From Clostridia bacterium (GTDB lineage: Bacteria; Bacillota; Clostridia; Christensenellales; CAG-138), in NCBI GenBank assembly GCA_017523925.1, contig JAFWVQ010000048.1, positions 1 to 64,000 of the forward strand: 64,000 nt of DNA, in the 5' to 3' direction. Positions 18,961-27,726 of the stretch are shown piece after piece. Every line of letters begins with the position of its first letter. Positions within the stretch are counted from its first letter, which is position 1. A program made the position numbers and the translations under genes. The notes beneath the pieces were generated by a model that saw only the letters and a program-made list of their open reading frames with translations, searched no databases and was not told where the DNA came from.

Positions 18961-19892
18961 TTCTGAATGTCATCCACCGTGGGCTCGTTTTCATCGAATA
19001 TGAACGCCGAAGCCGGGGTCTTGCCGCCATAGGGCGCATAGCGGTCGTTCATCGCCTTGCGCTTTGCCTCCAGGTCGGTGCAGCGGCGCAGCAGGATGGT
19101 GGAGATGATGAACGCAGCGAGCACCACGCCGAAGATCGCGACGCTGACGAGCCTGTATTCGCCGTATTTATCAAACAGCGCGATGGCGACCGTGGCGAGC
19201 ATGAGAACGCCGATCACGAGCGAGGTGATGCGAACGATCTTTTTATGCTCCTCCTCCTTGCCCTCCTTGATGAAGTCATTTTGGAAGAGCTTGCCCTTGC
19301 CGACGATCGCGGAGAAGATCAGATAGAGGCCGATGCCGGCGATGATGATATCGAAGAGCTTGATGGTGTGCGGAGCTACCTCGAGCTTGAGCGGCTCGTT
19401 CTGCCCGAAGGCGCTGCCGTTTGCGCAGCTTGCGGTTATCTCCACGTCGCCAAGCACGCGGCTGTTCAGGTACAGATAGCCGTTTTCCTTGATGCAGTAT
19501 GCATAATCCATGCCCTCGGCGAGCTTATTGGAGCGATCCTCGCTCAATCCGCCGACTGCGGGCTGCGCGCCCTCCGCCTTCTTGCCGTCGTACACGGTCA
19601 CGGTGTAGCTGACGCTGTCATCATGCTCCTCGGTTTTGCTGTTTTCTGTGAGGATGCGAAGCTTGTTGTCCTCGTAGCAGAAGAAGCCGAGGGGCGTATC
19701 CACGTTCACCTGAGCGGCGGCGGCGTTCTGAACGAAGCCGAGCTTGCGCTGCTCGTAGGGCGTTTCGGACTTCGCTTCTTCGTTCGTGACCTTGGGCATC
19801 TCGCCCATCATGCCGAAGCAGCCCGTCAGCGCCAGAGCGGCGGCCGTTACCACGAGGATGAGCGCAAGGATGCGCAGAGCGTTCTTTTTCAT
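18957..19892 (-). CDS. Putative lipoprotein with three C-terminal membrane helices
   Basis: 311 residues. Lipobox LALTGC (Cys 25) after a classical signal peptide, an extracytoplasmic domain (about 30-175), then three hydrophobic segments: LFDIIIAGIGLYLIFSAIVG, ITSLVIGVLMLATVAIALF and VAIFGVVLAAFIISTILL. It ends in a cytoplasmic tail containing FIFDENEPTVDD. The combination of lipid anchor and membrane bundle is unusual, and an alternative is that the first segment is simply an uncleaved helix. Function unknown. The stop codon is supplied by the dispersed repeat. Confidence 0.72.
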   Translation of the reverse strand: MKKNALRILALILVVTAAALALTGCFGMMGEMPKVTNEEAKSETPYEQRKLGFVQNAAAAQVNVDTPLGFFCYEDNKLRILTENSKTEEHDDSVSYTVTVYDGKKAEGAQPAVGGLSEDRSNKLAEGMDYAYCIKENGYLYLNSRVLGDVEITASCANGSAFGQNEPLKLEVAPHTIKLFDIIIAGIGLYLIFSAIVGKGKLFQNDFIKEGKEEEHKKIVRITSLVIGVLMLATVAIALFDKYGEYRLVSVAIFGVVLAAFIISTILLRRCTDLEAKRKAMNDRYAPYGGKTPASAFIFDENEPTVDDIQK

Positions 19893-19920
19893 TTTGTTTC
19901 TCCTATAAATTAATTATTAT

Positions 19921-20093
19921 GAAATTCCTTTGGAATTTCAACCTATTTAGGCTTCTCCTTGAGGAGAAGCTGTCAGCTTCGCTGACTGATGAGGTGGATA
20001 CCCGCACAAATCCCGAGGGGATTTGAACCGATAATCTTCATTTCTTATGAAATTCCTTGGGAATTTCAACCTCAACTATTCACTATTCACTGT
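19921..20093 (-). repeat. Compound intergenic repeat block
   Basis: Contains GAAATTCCTTTGGAATTTC (19921-19939), a second-family module (CTTCTCCTTGAGGAGAAG then GCTGACTGATGAGGTGG, about 19951-19997), AAATCCCGAGGGGATTT (20008-20024), GAAATTCCTTGGGAATTTC (20049-20067) and a CTATTCA tail to 20093. The tail supplies the last two codons and the TAG of the KamC-like gene. Confidence 0.8.
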
Positions 20094-21579
20094 CCACGTA
20101 TCCCATGAACTCCTCGGAAACGCGCAGCGCACGGCAGATCTTGAGCGCGTCCCTCGGGGGGTTCTCGGTGCTTTCGGCGCGGAAGAGACCGTAGTCCATG
20201 AAGCGCGAGAGCAGCTCGCTCTTTGAAGCGCCGCCCGATGCGCCTTCCGCTGCCGCAAGCGCGGCTTCAAGGGCGGCCGGGTCGGCATTTTTGAGCCCCA
20301 TCACCTGATAATGCCGCGAGGCAAGGTTTGCCACGTCGTCAAAATGCGTGGTTATCAGCGCGTAGGCATTGCGCTTATCGTTGAAGTAGCGCACCGCCGC
20401 CCGAACGAGCGCCGAGCCCTCGCTGGGGTTCGTGCCCCTTGCGAATTCATCGAGCAGAACGAGCCTGTCGCCGCCGTTTGCGCCCTCTGTCACCGAATCG
20501 AGTATCGTGCCGAAGCGCACCATCTCGCCGCCGAAGCTCGAAAGCCCGCCGCGGCTGTCCTCCCTGTCCTCATAAAGAAGATGGATATCGCCAATCAGCG
20601 GTATGACCGCCTTTTCGGCGAAGACCGGGAAGCCCGCGAGCGCAAGGTGAACGTTCAGCGCAAGCGTTTTCACGGCAACGGATTTGCCGCCCATGTTTGC
20701 GCCGGTTATCACCGCCGCGCCCCTTGAAAGCGCGATGGATACGGGCGTAAAGCGCATGCCCTTTTCGGCAAGCACGGCGCGGAGCATCGGGTTGACCATG
20801 TTCACAAGCTCGAGCTCGGCTTCCTCGCCGCACGGAAGGAGCGCGGGTATGCAGCCGCCCTCCGCAAGCATGAGCTTGGCCTTGGAAAGAGCAAAGTCGA
20901 GCCGCGCAATGCTCCCGATCAGCGCCTCAAGCCGCTCGGAATGCGCCGAAAACGCCTTCGTCATTGCGCCGCGAAGCCGCTGCTCCTCGTTTTCCTCCCT
21001 TGCCGCAAGTATCGTCCGCTCCGCTGTGAGCGCGTCCCTCTCGGCGGAAGGCGCACTACCGAGACTGCGCAGCGCGTTGTCCACGCGCTTTCTTTCGCGG
21101 CGGATATCCCGAAGCTCCTCCGAGCAGGAATCCGCAAGGCGGAAGGTCTGCGCCCGCATTCCGTCCGGATCGAGTATGTCCAGCGCCTCATTCATCGAAA
21201 AGATGCTGATATCATTCAGTTTTTCGATAACGGGCAGCTCGATGCAGGCCTTTTCGAGCCCCTCGAGCAGGATCAGAAAGCGCTTCACCTCGAAAAGCTC
21301 CACCTCGGAGAGCGCCGCCTCCCTGCTGTTTGCGACCGATCGGCGGATATCCTTAAGCTGCATCAGCGCGCGCTCGAGCGAATAGAAGCGCTCGCGGTCC
21401 TCCCGCAGGGCATCAAAAAGCAGCCCAACGTTTTCGAGCTCGCGTGCAAGCGCGGTTCTGCATTGCGCGGGGTACGGCGCTGCTCTGCGCCGCAGCTCGT
21501 CGCCGAGGGGCGAATCGGGCTCGAGCTTTTCGAGGACGTAGGCAAAGCCTATGTCCGAAAGCTGTTTTTTATCAAGCAT
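20083..21579 (-). CDS. kamC: MutS-like ATPase, KamC-like (putative aminomutase reactivase subunit)
   Basis: 498 residues. The C-terminal half is a MutS-type ABC ATPase: Walker A GANMGGKSVAVKTL, signature region RGGLSSFGGEM, Walker B RLVLLDEFARGTNPSEG and the switch THFDDVANLA. The N-terminal mismatch-recognition domains of MutS are missing. Such proteins in lysine-fermentation clusters are named KamC and are thought to reactivate adenosylcobalamin-dependent lysine 5,6-aminomutase together with KamB. The KamB-like gene ends four bases upstream. No aminomutase gene is in the window, so the client is unknown. Confidence 0.78.
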   Translation of the reverse strand: MLDKKQLSDIGFAYVLEKLEPDSPLGDELRRRAAPYPAQCRTALARELENVGLLFDALREDRERFYSLERALMQLKDIRRSVANSREAALSEVELFEVKRFLILLEGLEKACIELPVIEKLNDISIFSMNEALDILDPDGMRAQTFRLADSCSEELRDIRRERKRVDNALRSLGSAPSAERDALTAERTILAAREENEEQRLRGAMTKAFSAHSERLEALIGSIARLDFALSKAKLMLAEGGCIPALLPCGEEAELELVNMVNPMLRAVLAEKGMRFTPVSIALSRGAAVITGANMGGKSVAVKTLALNVHLALAGFPVFAEKAVIPLIGDIHLLYEDREDSRGGLSSFGGEMVRFGTILDSVTEGANGGDRLVLLDEFARGTNPSEGSALVRAAVRYFNDKRNAYALITTHFDDVANLASRHYQVMGLKNADPAALEAALAAAEGASGGASKSELLSRFMDYGLFRAESTENPPRDALKICRALRVSEEFMGYVDSE

Positions 21580-21583
21580 ATTC

Positions 21584-22597
21584 TCAGTCCCTGACGTTCA
21601 CAACGGGTATTTCGGCGGGTATGGCCGAGCGCACCGCGTCGAAGAACGCATTTTTATCGTAATGCTCGCCGTAAGCGGAGAAGGGGTTCACCGTTACGGC
21701 GGCAAGCCTTGTTTCATCAAGCACCGTGACGCGCGCGCCGGCGCGAAGCATCTTTTGATAGCCCGCCGTGCGCACGAGCAGACGGCTGCCGTCCTCGATA
21801 ACTATTTCTAGCCCCGCAAGCTGCTTTCCCGCAGCGAAGAGCGCCTCGAAAACCGAGTCCGTAACGCCTCCGCGCACGAGCAGCGCCCGTATCCCGGCGG
21901 CGTTTGCGGCGCGGATGCGCTCCGCGGCGTCCCTCGCTTGCGCGAAGGCAAGGAGCTCTCCCTCCGCATCGAGCGCGAGGAATTTTTCCGCGTATGCGCC
22001 TTTTTCAAGGGCGGCCGCATCGAAGCGCCCGGTTTTTTCAAGGCTCATCAGAGCCGCCGAATGCGCCGTATCCTCAACGGTTTTTTTCATATCCCGCGCA
22101 TAGCTTGCGCCGCTTGAAAGGATACATGCCTCGCTCACTGCGGGCATTGCGAGGGATTTGCGGCTGAGCGCGCCGTCGAGAAACACCCTTTTCGCGCCAA
22201 GCTCGAACAGGCGCTCCCTCAGAACCTTGAGCTGCGCCGTCATCGAAGGACCCGCTATCTGCACGAGCCCGTCGCTGCATGCGCGCAATATCACCACCTC
22301 GCCCATGGGCGTGGGCATGCCGGTGGTGTCCACTATCTCCCTTGAGATATCCCCGAGGGAAAGCAGCGCCTCCGCCGTGGCAACGAGCGTTCCGCCGTAA
22401 ACGAAGATCTCCGGCTTTTTCGTGCTCGTCACAACGTCGCTGCGTTCGCCGTCCCTTCCGATGGAGGTCAGCGCGGGTGTTTCGCCGTTTTCAAAGCATT
22501 CCTCGATAAGGCTGTTGAGCACGGTGGTCTTGCCCGCGTTCTTGCACATGCCGATCGTGGCGATCGAGCTATACGGTTTTATAAATTCATAAAGCAA
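21584..22597 (-). CDS. kamB: P-loop protein, KamB-like (putative aminomutase reactivase subunit)
   Basis: 337 residues with a P-loop near the start (IGMCKNAGKTTVLNSLIEE) and the family pattern TSIGRDGE...DVVTSTKKP, then GTLVATAEALLSLGDISREI, TTGMPTPMGEVVILRA, AGPSMTAQL and DGALSRK. I recognise these from KamB proteins of lysine-fermenting Clostridia and Fusobacteria. It is followed after four bases by the KamC-like gene and driven by the promoter at 22618-22646. It is divergent from the ArsR-type regulator at 22837, which is a candidate controller. Confidence 0.78.
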   Translation of the reverse strand: MLYEFIKPYSSIATIGMCKNAGKTTVLNSLIEECFENGETPALTSIGRDGERSDVVTSTKKPEIFVYGGTLVATAEALLSLGDISREIVDTTGMPTPMGEVVILRACSDGLVQIAGPSMTAQLKVLRERLFELGAKRVFLDGALSRKSLAMPAVSEACILSSGASYARDMKKTVEDTAHSAALMSLEKTGRFDAAALEKGAYAEKFLALDAEGELLAFAQARDAAERIRAANAAGIRALLVRGGVTDSVFEALFAAGKQLAGLEIVIEDGSRLLVRTAGYQKMLRAGARVTVLDETRLAAVTVNPFSAYGEHYDKNAFFDAVRSAIPAEIPVVNVRD

Positions 22598-22617
22598 GCG
22601 CCATTCCTCCGAATAGC

Positions 22618-22646
22618 ATTATAACACAGTATGGGGGACGGTTCAA
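22618..22646 (-). promoter_or_regulatory. Promoter of the kamB-kamC-like pair
   Basis: Minus strand TTGAAC (22646-22641), 17 bases, TATAAT (22623-22618). The ATG is at 22597, giving a very short leader of roughly 14 bases. Confidence 0.65.
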
Positions 22647-22759
22647 GCGCAAAAAGAAGCGAATGCGCCGATACCGATAAAAGCGCCCGAAAACGCTCGG
22701 CCCGGGCGTGCGGAGGCGCGTGCGATGCGCTCAAAAACAGTTTTTCGGCTCGTTCAAGG

Positions 22760-22788
22760 TTGCGCGGCGTGCTTTATAATGTTATAAT
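22760..22788 (+). promoter_or_regulatory. Promoter of the ArsR-type regulator gene
   Basis: TTGCGC (22760-22765), 17 bases, TATAAT (22783-22788). A second TATAAT lies at 22775-22780. It is divergent from the kamB-like promoter, about 115 bases away. Confidence 0.55.
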
Positions 22789-22836
22789 AAGCAACAGATC
22801 ATAACAGATAAATCCGATGCAAAGAGGGCTTGATGC

Positions 22837-23970
22837 TTGAAGATCAAAGTTTTAAGGGAACCGATACTGCTGTTTGAGACCGTGGCCATGATCTGCCGCT
22901 ATTTCCGCGGCGAATCCTATGCCGCAACGGCGGAGCGGCTCGAGGGAAGCTTCGGCGAAGTGCTGAAGCCGAGCCAGCGCAGCGAGCTCAGAAGCAACGG
23001 TGCCATCGCCGAAAGCCTGATGAATTCGATCTGCGCCGATATCGACAAGCAAAACGAGGATTTCAAATTCTTCTTCACTCCCTTCGAGACCGGCGCGGAT
23101 ATCGAGCGCAACTGCGTGGCGAAGGTGCTGATCTTTTCCATGCTCACCCTTAACCCGATGAGCCTCGACGATGCGTTCGGAAAGACCAAGCAGGGCTGGG
23201 ATTACGTAAAGCGCACCGGCATGGAGATACTGCATTTTCATATGCACGGAATAAACTTCATTCATGCCAACGGCCGCCCCCTCCCCTCCCTTTTCGAGCA
23301 GATCTACGCGATGAACTATCCGCACAAGGCGAAGATGGATTCCTTCCTTGCGATCGACAGCCACGAGCTTTATCTCGACAAGCTGCATGCGCTGATCAAG
23401 CCCTATGCGGAGCGCCTTGAAAGGGAATGGGGCCGCCTGCTGCCCATCTATGCCTCCTCCGCCGATTTCTGGGAGATGTGCTTCAGCGTTATGTCCCCCG
23501 AGCAGGCAGCCGAGCTCATGCGCATAGAAGGCTCCGTGCGGCTCAAAAAGCTCAAAAAGGCATATATCTCGCTCTTTCTTTTCAACGAGGTCGGCAACAA
23601 CTTCGACGACGTTCTCGCGTCCACGCCCGAGGATATCACCGCCCTGTATATCGGCATGGGCATCTATCCCGAATACACGCTGGTGCTTGCCGATCAGCGC
23701 ATCGAAAGGATATCCGAGGAGCTGAAGGCGCTTTCCGACCCGATCAGGCTCGAGATACTGATGCGGCTGAGCAAGGAGCCCGATTACTGCCTGAATCTTG
23801 CCCAAAGCATGGAGATGAACGCCGGCAACGTTTCAAGGTATCTGACGCATCTTTACGAAAGGGGCTTCCTTATCAAAACGAAGGAAAGGGGCAGGCTCTA
23901 TTTCAAAACCGATATCGACGCGATCGCCCGCACCACCGCCAACCTGCTGTCGATCCTCAGGGATGAATGA
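22837..23970 (+). CDS. ArsR-type winged-helix regulator with a large N-terminal domain
   Basis: 377 residues with a TTG start (MKIKVLREPILLF), AGAGGG upstream. Residues 1 to about 285 form a helical domain I do not recognise. Residues 290-377 are an ArsR-like winged helix: ELKALSDPIRLEILMRLSKE, the recognition helix region SMEMNAGNVSRYLTHLYE, and the wing LIKTKERGRLYFKTD. No Cys metal-sensing pair is evident, so the N-terminal domain probably binds the effector. It is divergent from the kamB/kamC-like pair, which it may control. A terminator follows at 23990. Confidence 0.8.
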   Translation: MKIKVLREPILLFETVAMICRYFRGESYAATAERLEGSFGEVLKPSQRSELRSNGAIAESLMNSICADIDKQNEDFKFFFTPFETGADIERNCVAKVLIFSMLTLNPMSLDDAFGKTKQGWDYVKRTGMEILHFHMHGINFIHANGRPLPSLFEQIYAMNYPHKAKMDSFLAIDSHELYLDKLHALIKPYAERLEREWGRLLPIYASSADFWEMCFSVMSPEQAAELMRIEGSVRLKKLKKAYISLFLFNEVGNNFDDVLASTPEDITALYIGMGIYPEYTLVLADQRIERISEELKALSDPIRLEILMRLSKEPDYCLNLAQSMEMNAGNVSRYLTHLYERGFLIKTKERGRLYFKTDIDAIARTTANLLSILRDE

Positions 23971-23989
23971 ACAGCCCGCATGCGGCTCG

Positions 23990-24020
23990 CGCCCCCGAAA
24001 GCCGGGGGCGTTTTTATTTG
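23990..24020 (+). terminator. Intrinsic terminator of the ArsR-type gene
   Basis: CGCCCCCG, a short AAAG loop, then CCGGGGGCG, followed by TTTTTATTT, about 20 bases past the stop codon. Confidence 0.8.
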
Positions 24021-24083
24021 CCCAAATACACCGAGGCCTAAGCAAGAAAACGGGTAAGGCAAAGGCAAAAAGGGAATAGCAAA

Positions 24084-24106
24084 GGGGGACGGCCGAGCCG
24101 TCCCCC
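24084..24106 (-). terminator. Terminator of the sigma/anti-sigma operon
   Basis: Palindrome GGGGGACGG...CCGTCCCCC. On the minus strand it is followed by TTTGCTATT. It sits 80 bases past the anti-sigma stop codon. Confidence 0.6.
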
Positions 24107-24185
24107 TTCACTAATAGAGGTTCACATGAAACACAACTTGATTAAGTCAATGCCCTTTCGGGTTGTTCGTTCAGCTTCGCGCTTG

Positions 24186-26828
24186 TCAATCCACGTCGAA
24201 GTCGATCACTGCGCAGGTCAAGGCGTTTATCTCGAGCGAATACTCGCGGCCGTTCGCACGGAACTCGATCTCATAGATCATCCTGCCGTCGTCCTCGCAA
24301 AGCTCGATCTCAAGCGCGCTGACCTGGCTTTCGGAAACGCCAGCCCTTTGGAAGGCGATCGCCTTTGCCTGCGCCTCGGAGATCAGGTCCCCGCCTGCGG
24401 GAGGGTTCGTGGGCTGCGGCTGCGCGTCGTCATCCGGTTCGCACTCGTAGCCGACCACGCTGCCGGTGTACGCATCCACCTTGACGTCGTACTCATTGCC
24501 CCTTGCCTTGAACTCCACCTCATAGATGAATCGGCCGTTCTCGCGGTCGAGCTCCGCCTTAATGCCGGTCGCCTCGCTTGCGCTTATGCCGGCACGCTCA
24601 AACGCGATGCGCTTTGCCGCCTCGGTCCCGATCAGACCCGGCTCCGGCGTAGGCATGGGGGCGCCGGTGGGGCGCGGCGGTGCGGTGGGCTGGGTGTGTG
24701 CGCCGTCGTACTCGCTGTTGAAATAGAGCACGTTGCCCGTTATCGCATCCACCTTTACTTCGTATTCATAGCCCCTCGCCTCGAACTCCACGTCGTAGAT
24801 CATCCTGCCGTTCTCGCGCTCGAGCTCGACCTTGACCTGGGTCGCCTCGCTCGCATTGATGCCCGCACGGTTGAAGGCGATGCGCTTCGCGGTCTCCTCG
24901 CCGATATAGTTCGGCGCGCTCGTGGGCTGCGGGGTGGGGTTGCTCGGCGCGCTCGTGGGTCTCGGCGCGCTCGTGGGTCTCGGTGCGCTCGTGGGCCTCG
25001 GCGCGTCGTCGTCCGCGTCCATATCGAACTCGAGCACCGCGCCGGTGATCGCGTCTATATCCACGTCGTACTCAAAGCCCCTTGCTTTGAACTCCACGTC
25101 GTAGATCATCCTGCCGTTCTCGCGCTTGAGCTCAACGCGCACCTGCGTTGCCTCGCTCGCGGAGATGCCCGCACGGCCGAAGGCGATGCTCTTGGCGGCC
25201 TCCTCGCCGATGTAGCCGGGCGCCGAGGTGGGGGTCGGCACGGGGACGGGGGTTACCGAGGGCGCGCCGCTCGGACGGGGCGCATTCGTGGGATTCGGCA
25301 CGGGGGTCGCGATCGGATCCATGTCAAATTCGAGCACGTTTCCGTTTATCGCGTCCACGTCGATATCGTATTCAAAGCCGCTCGCTCTGAACTCAACGTC
25401 GTAGACCGGCCTGCCGTGGTCATGCTCAAGCCTGACCGAAAGCGCGTACACGTTCTCTGCCGCCACCTGCGCCCGCTCGAAGGCGATGCGCTTTGCGGCC
25501 TCCTCGCCGATATAGCTCGGCTGGGGCGTGGGCGTTGCGGAGGGTGCGTTAGAGGGATTCGGCTGCCAGCCGATCGGGTCCATATCGAACTCGACGATCT
25601 CGCCCGTTACCGCGTCCACGTCCACGTCGTATTCATAGCCCTTCGCCTTGAACTCCACGTCGTAGACCATTCTGCCGTGGTCATGCTCGAGCTTGATGAT
25701 GCAGCCCGAGACCTCGCTCTCAGTAACGCTTGCGCGTTCGAAGGCGATGCGCTTTGCCGCGGCCTCGCCGATATAGCTCTCGGGGCCATTCGAGGGGTCG
25801 GGCGCGATCGGGTTAGCGCCATTATCCACCGGCTCGATCTCAAAGTCGATCACCGCGCCGGTCACGGCATCTATATCAAAGCCGTATTCCATGCCCTTGG
25901 CAATGAACTCGATCTCATAAACCATCATGCCGTGATCGAAGTCCAGCTCGCAGTCGATAACGGAGGTTACTTCCTCGGCGCTCACGCCCGCATGATCGAG
26001 CGCGATCTCTATCGCGCGTTCATCGCCGATGTAGGCGTTCTCGCTCGGCTGGCCCTCGTTGATCCTGCCGTCGGCGGGGTTGACCCTGCCGTATTTGTTG
26101 TAAAGAAGATTCAGCTCGTTTATGCTCAGCCCCGCAAGCTGCTCGAAGGTAAACTTCGGAGCGGCGGCGATGATGCTGTATATGAGCTGCGCCTTGCCCT
26201 TGGTGATGCCATAGCGGTTCGCAATGCTCTCCATGTCCTCGCGGGTGTCGGCCGTCTGGCTTATGACCGCGCCGCCGCCGCTTGCAGCAAGCGCCGCCTC
26301 GATCTCGTCCGCAAGCTTCCTTTGAAGCTGCTGCGCCATCTGCGCATCTGCGTTATCGACCGTGATGAGGATGGAGTTTGCTATATCGCTGAGATAACCG
26401 TTTCTTAGCATGGAGCCGATCAGCGCGTTCACCGCAACGTCGATGCCCGAACCAACGAGCTCCATATTGTTCACTATCCGCGCGGCGTCGTCGTTGAGCG
26501 CCTTTACGGAGATGACCTTTTCCTGCTTGTTTACCGCGATCTCGATGCTGGGGTTGACGTCCAGCGAGACCGTTGCAAACACTTCGCCGTTTCTTCTTGC
26601 ACTGCCTGCAAGCACGCCCACGGTGCCGGCGAGCACCATTAGAAGCGCGGCTGCCGCTGCAACGAAGCCGATAAAGCGGCTTCTTCTGCTCCTTGATTTC
26701 TTTTCCATCGGGATCACCCGTCCTTTCTCTTTTTCACAGCAGGAGAGAACGGACGCGAGCACGTCTGGCGTGGCGGCCTCGTAGGCCTGTTTGATCGTTT
26801 GCTTCAGCTCTTTTTCGCTCGTTTTCAT
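24186..26828 (-). CDS. RsgI-like anti-sigma factor with seven PepSY-like extracellular repeats
   Basis: 880 residues from MKTSEKELKQTIKQ, with GGAGGG before the ATG. Residues 1-48 are a cytoplasmic anti-sigma segment. One membrane helix follows (FVAAAAALLMVLAGTVGVLAG), then an RsgI-type juxtamembrane domain (FATVSLDVNPSIEIAVNKQE), a helical stretch, and seven PepSY-like modules. Each module has the form YIGEEAAKRIAFERAG...YDVEFKARG-EYDVDVDA-TG. Pro/Thr/Ala linkers (PTSAPRPTSAP) separate them, one built of tandem 18-bp DNA repeats near 24943-24998. It starts 17 bases after the ECF sigma gene. I infer that it holds the sigma factor and senses a cell-surface signal. Confidence 0.88.
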   Translation of the reverse strand: MKTSEKELKQTIKQAYEAATPDVLASVLSCCEKEKGRVIPMEKKSRSRRSRFIGFVAAAAALLMVLAGTVGVLAGSARRNGEVFATVSLDVNPSIEIAVNKQEKVISVKALNDDAARIVNNMELVGSGIDVAVNALIGSMLRNGYLSDIANSILITVDNADAQMAQQLQRKLADEIEAALAASGGGAVISQTADTREDMESIANRYGITKGKAQLIYSIIAAAPKFTFEQLAGLSINELNLLYNKYGRVNPADGRINEGQPSENAYIGDERAIEIALDHAGVSAEEVTSVIDCELDFDHGMMVYEIEFIAKGMEYGFDIDAVTGAVIDFEIEPVDNGANPIAPDPSNGPESYIGEAAAKRIAFERASVTESEVSGCIIKLEHDHGRMVYDVEFKAKGYEYDVDVDAVTGEIVEFDMDPIGWQPNPSNAPSATPTPQPSYIGEEAAKRIAFERAQVAAENVYALSVRLEHDHGRPVYDVEFRASGFEYDIDVDAINGNVLEFDMDPIATPVPNPTNAPRPSGAPSVTPVPVPTPTSAPGYIGEEAAKSIAFGRAGISASEATQVRVELKRENGRMIYDVEFKARGFEYDVDIDAITGAVLEFDMDADDDAPRPTSAPRPTSAPRPTSAPSNPTPQPTSAPNYIGEETAKRIAFNRAGINASEATQVKVELERENGRMIYDVEFEARGYEYEVKVDAITGNVLYFNSEYDGAHTQPTAPPRPTGAPMPTPEPGLIGTEAAKRIAFERAGISASEATGIKAELDRENGRFIYEVEFKARGNEYDVKVDAYTGSVVGYECEPDDDAQPQPTNPPAGGDLISEAQAKAIAFQRAGVSESQVSALEIELCEDDGRMIYEIEFRANGREYSLEINALTCAVIDFDVD

Positions 26829-26845
26829 GGCCTTTCCCTCCATAA

Positions 26846-27415
26846 TTATTCCAAGCTTTTGCGCAATTTTGCGATCGCGCGTCGGTATTTTGAGATTACT
26901 GTCATCAGAGGAAGCTCCATCAGCTCCGCTATCTCGCGGTGTTTGAAGCCGGCCACCGCGTGCAGCACTACGATCCGGTTTTCCTCCTCCGAAAGGAGGG
27001 TCATGCATCTTCTGATCATCAGGCGATCCTCCGGAGAAAGGCCCGATCCCTCGGCAAAAGCCATATCCCAATCCTCATTGGCCTCCGTGCCGGAAGCGAA
27101 GCGCTTTCGCTCCCTCAGCTTCATGAGGCAAAGGTTTTTGGCTATCGTGATGATCCACGCAAAGGGCTTGCCGCACGGCGTGTAAGCCCCCGCCGAGGTG
27201 AAGATGTTTACGAAGCAATCGTGCAGCACGTCCTCCGCATCGTGCACGGAGCGAAGAACGCTCAGCGCGTAGCTGAATACGGATGCGCTTGCGACCCTGT
27301 AAAGCTCGCCGAGCGCGTCCCTGTCCCCATCCCTGAGCGCTATCAGGCACTTTTCCGCCGTGATATCGTCGTTTCGGGGCATGACCGTATCGGTTTTCAA
27401 CGCTGTGGACTGCAT
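26846..27415 (-). CDS. ECF-type RNA polymerase sigma factor
   Basis: 189 residues, with AAGGAGG before the ATG. Region 2 is visible in VLRSVHDAEDVLHDCFVNIF (core binding and -10 recognition). Region 4 has a helix-turn-helix in AGFKHREIAELMELPLMTVISKYRRAIAKL. There is no region 1 or 3, as expected for an extracytoplasmic-function sigma factor. The next gene encodes its likely membrane anti-sigma factor. Its ATG lies 133 bases after the promoter -10 box (27563-27568). Confidence 0.9.
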   Translation of the reverse strand: MQSTALKTDTVMPRNDDITAEKCLIALRDGDRDALGELYRVASASVFSYALSVLRSVHDAEDVLHDCFVNIFTSAGAYTPCGKPFAWIITIAKNLCLMKLRERKRFASGTEANEDWDMAFAEGSGLSPEDRLMIRRCMTLLSEEENRIVVLHAVAGFKHREIAELMELPLMTVISKYRRAIAKLRKSLE

Positions 27416-27726
27416 ATCGCTTCGTCCTCCTTCGCCATGTTAATGGACTGAGACGCAAAAATATTGCGCGGTCTGCGTGAAAAAGAGAAAATATATAAAG
27501 CGGCGCGCTTCACTCGCACAGCCGCCTGCTTTGCCTCGTGAACGCCATAAAACTCCAATCCGATTATACCGCTTTCGAGCGAAAACGGCAAGTTAAGACT
27601 GCCGTTTTTGCATTTTTTTCGATTTAGGCGATATTAAACTCGAAAAAAGAACAAAAATAACCATAGCGCCCAAAATGCGAAATGCCGCACAGGGCGGCAT
27701 TTCAACCTTAGAATGCTGATCTCATT
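27416..27726 (-). promoter_or_regulatory. Promoter and leader of the ECF sigma operon
   Basis: Minus strand TTGCCG (27591-27586), 17 bases, TATAAT (27568-27563). The leader then carries a short frame MAFTRQSRRLCE (27548-27510) preceded by TTGGAG, and a second short frame MAKEDEAICSPQR that overlaps the sigma start. Either could be a leader peptide, but at this size both may be chance. The rest of this gap holds only the hairpin at 27680-27704. Confidence 0.5.
27680..27704. repeat. Isolated hairpin of the GAAAnnCC...GGnnTTTC family
   Basis: GAAATGCCGC-ACAGG-GCGGCATTTC followed by AACC, about 20 bases downstream (minus direction) of the LRR-dockerin gene stop. It has the same outer arms as the copies at 30580 and 12470 but no CTATTCA tail. 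It may serve as a terminator. Confidence 0.7.

Noticed and set aside
20006..20030. tRNA T-arm-like sequence (GGTTCAAATCCCC on the minus strand)
   Set aside because: It is one of the repeat-block palindromes. No acceptor, D or anticodon arm can be placed around it.
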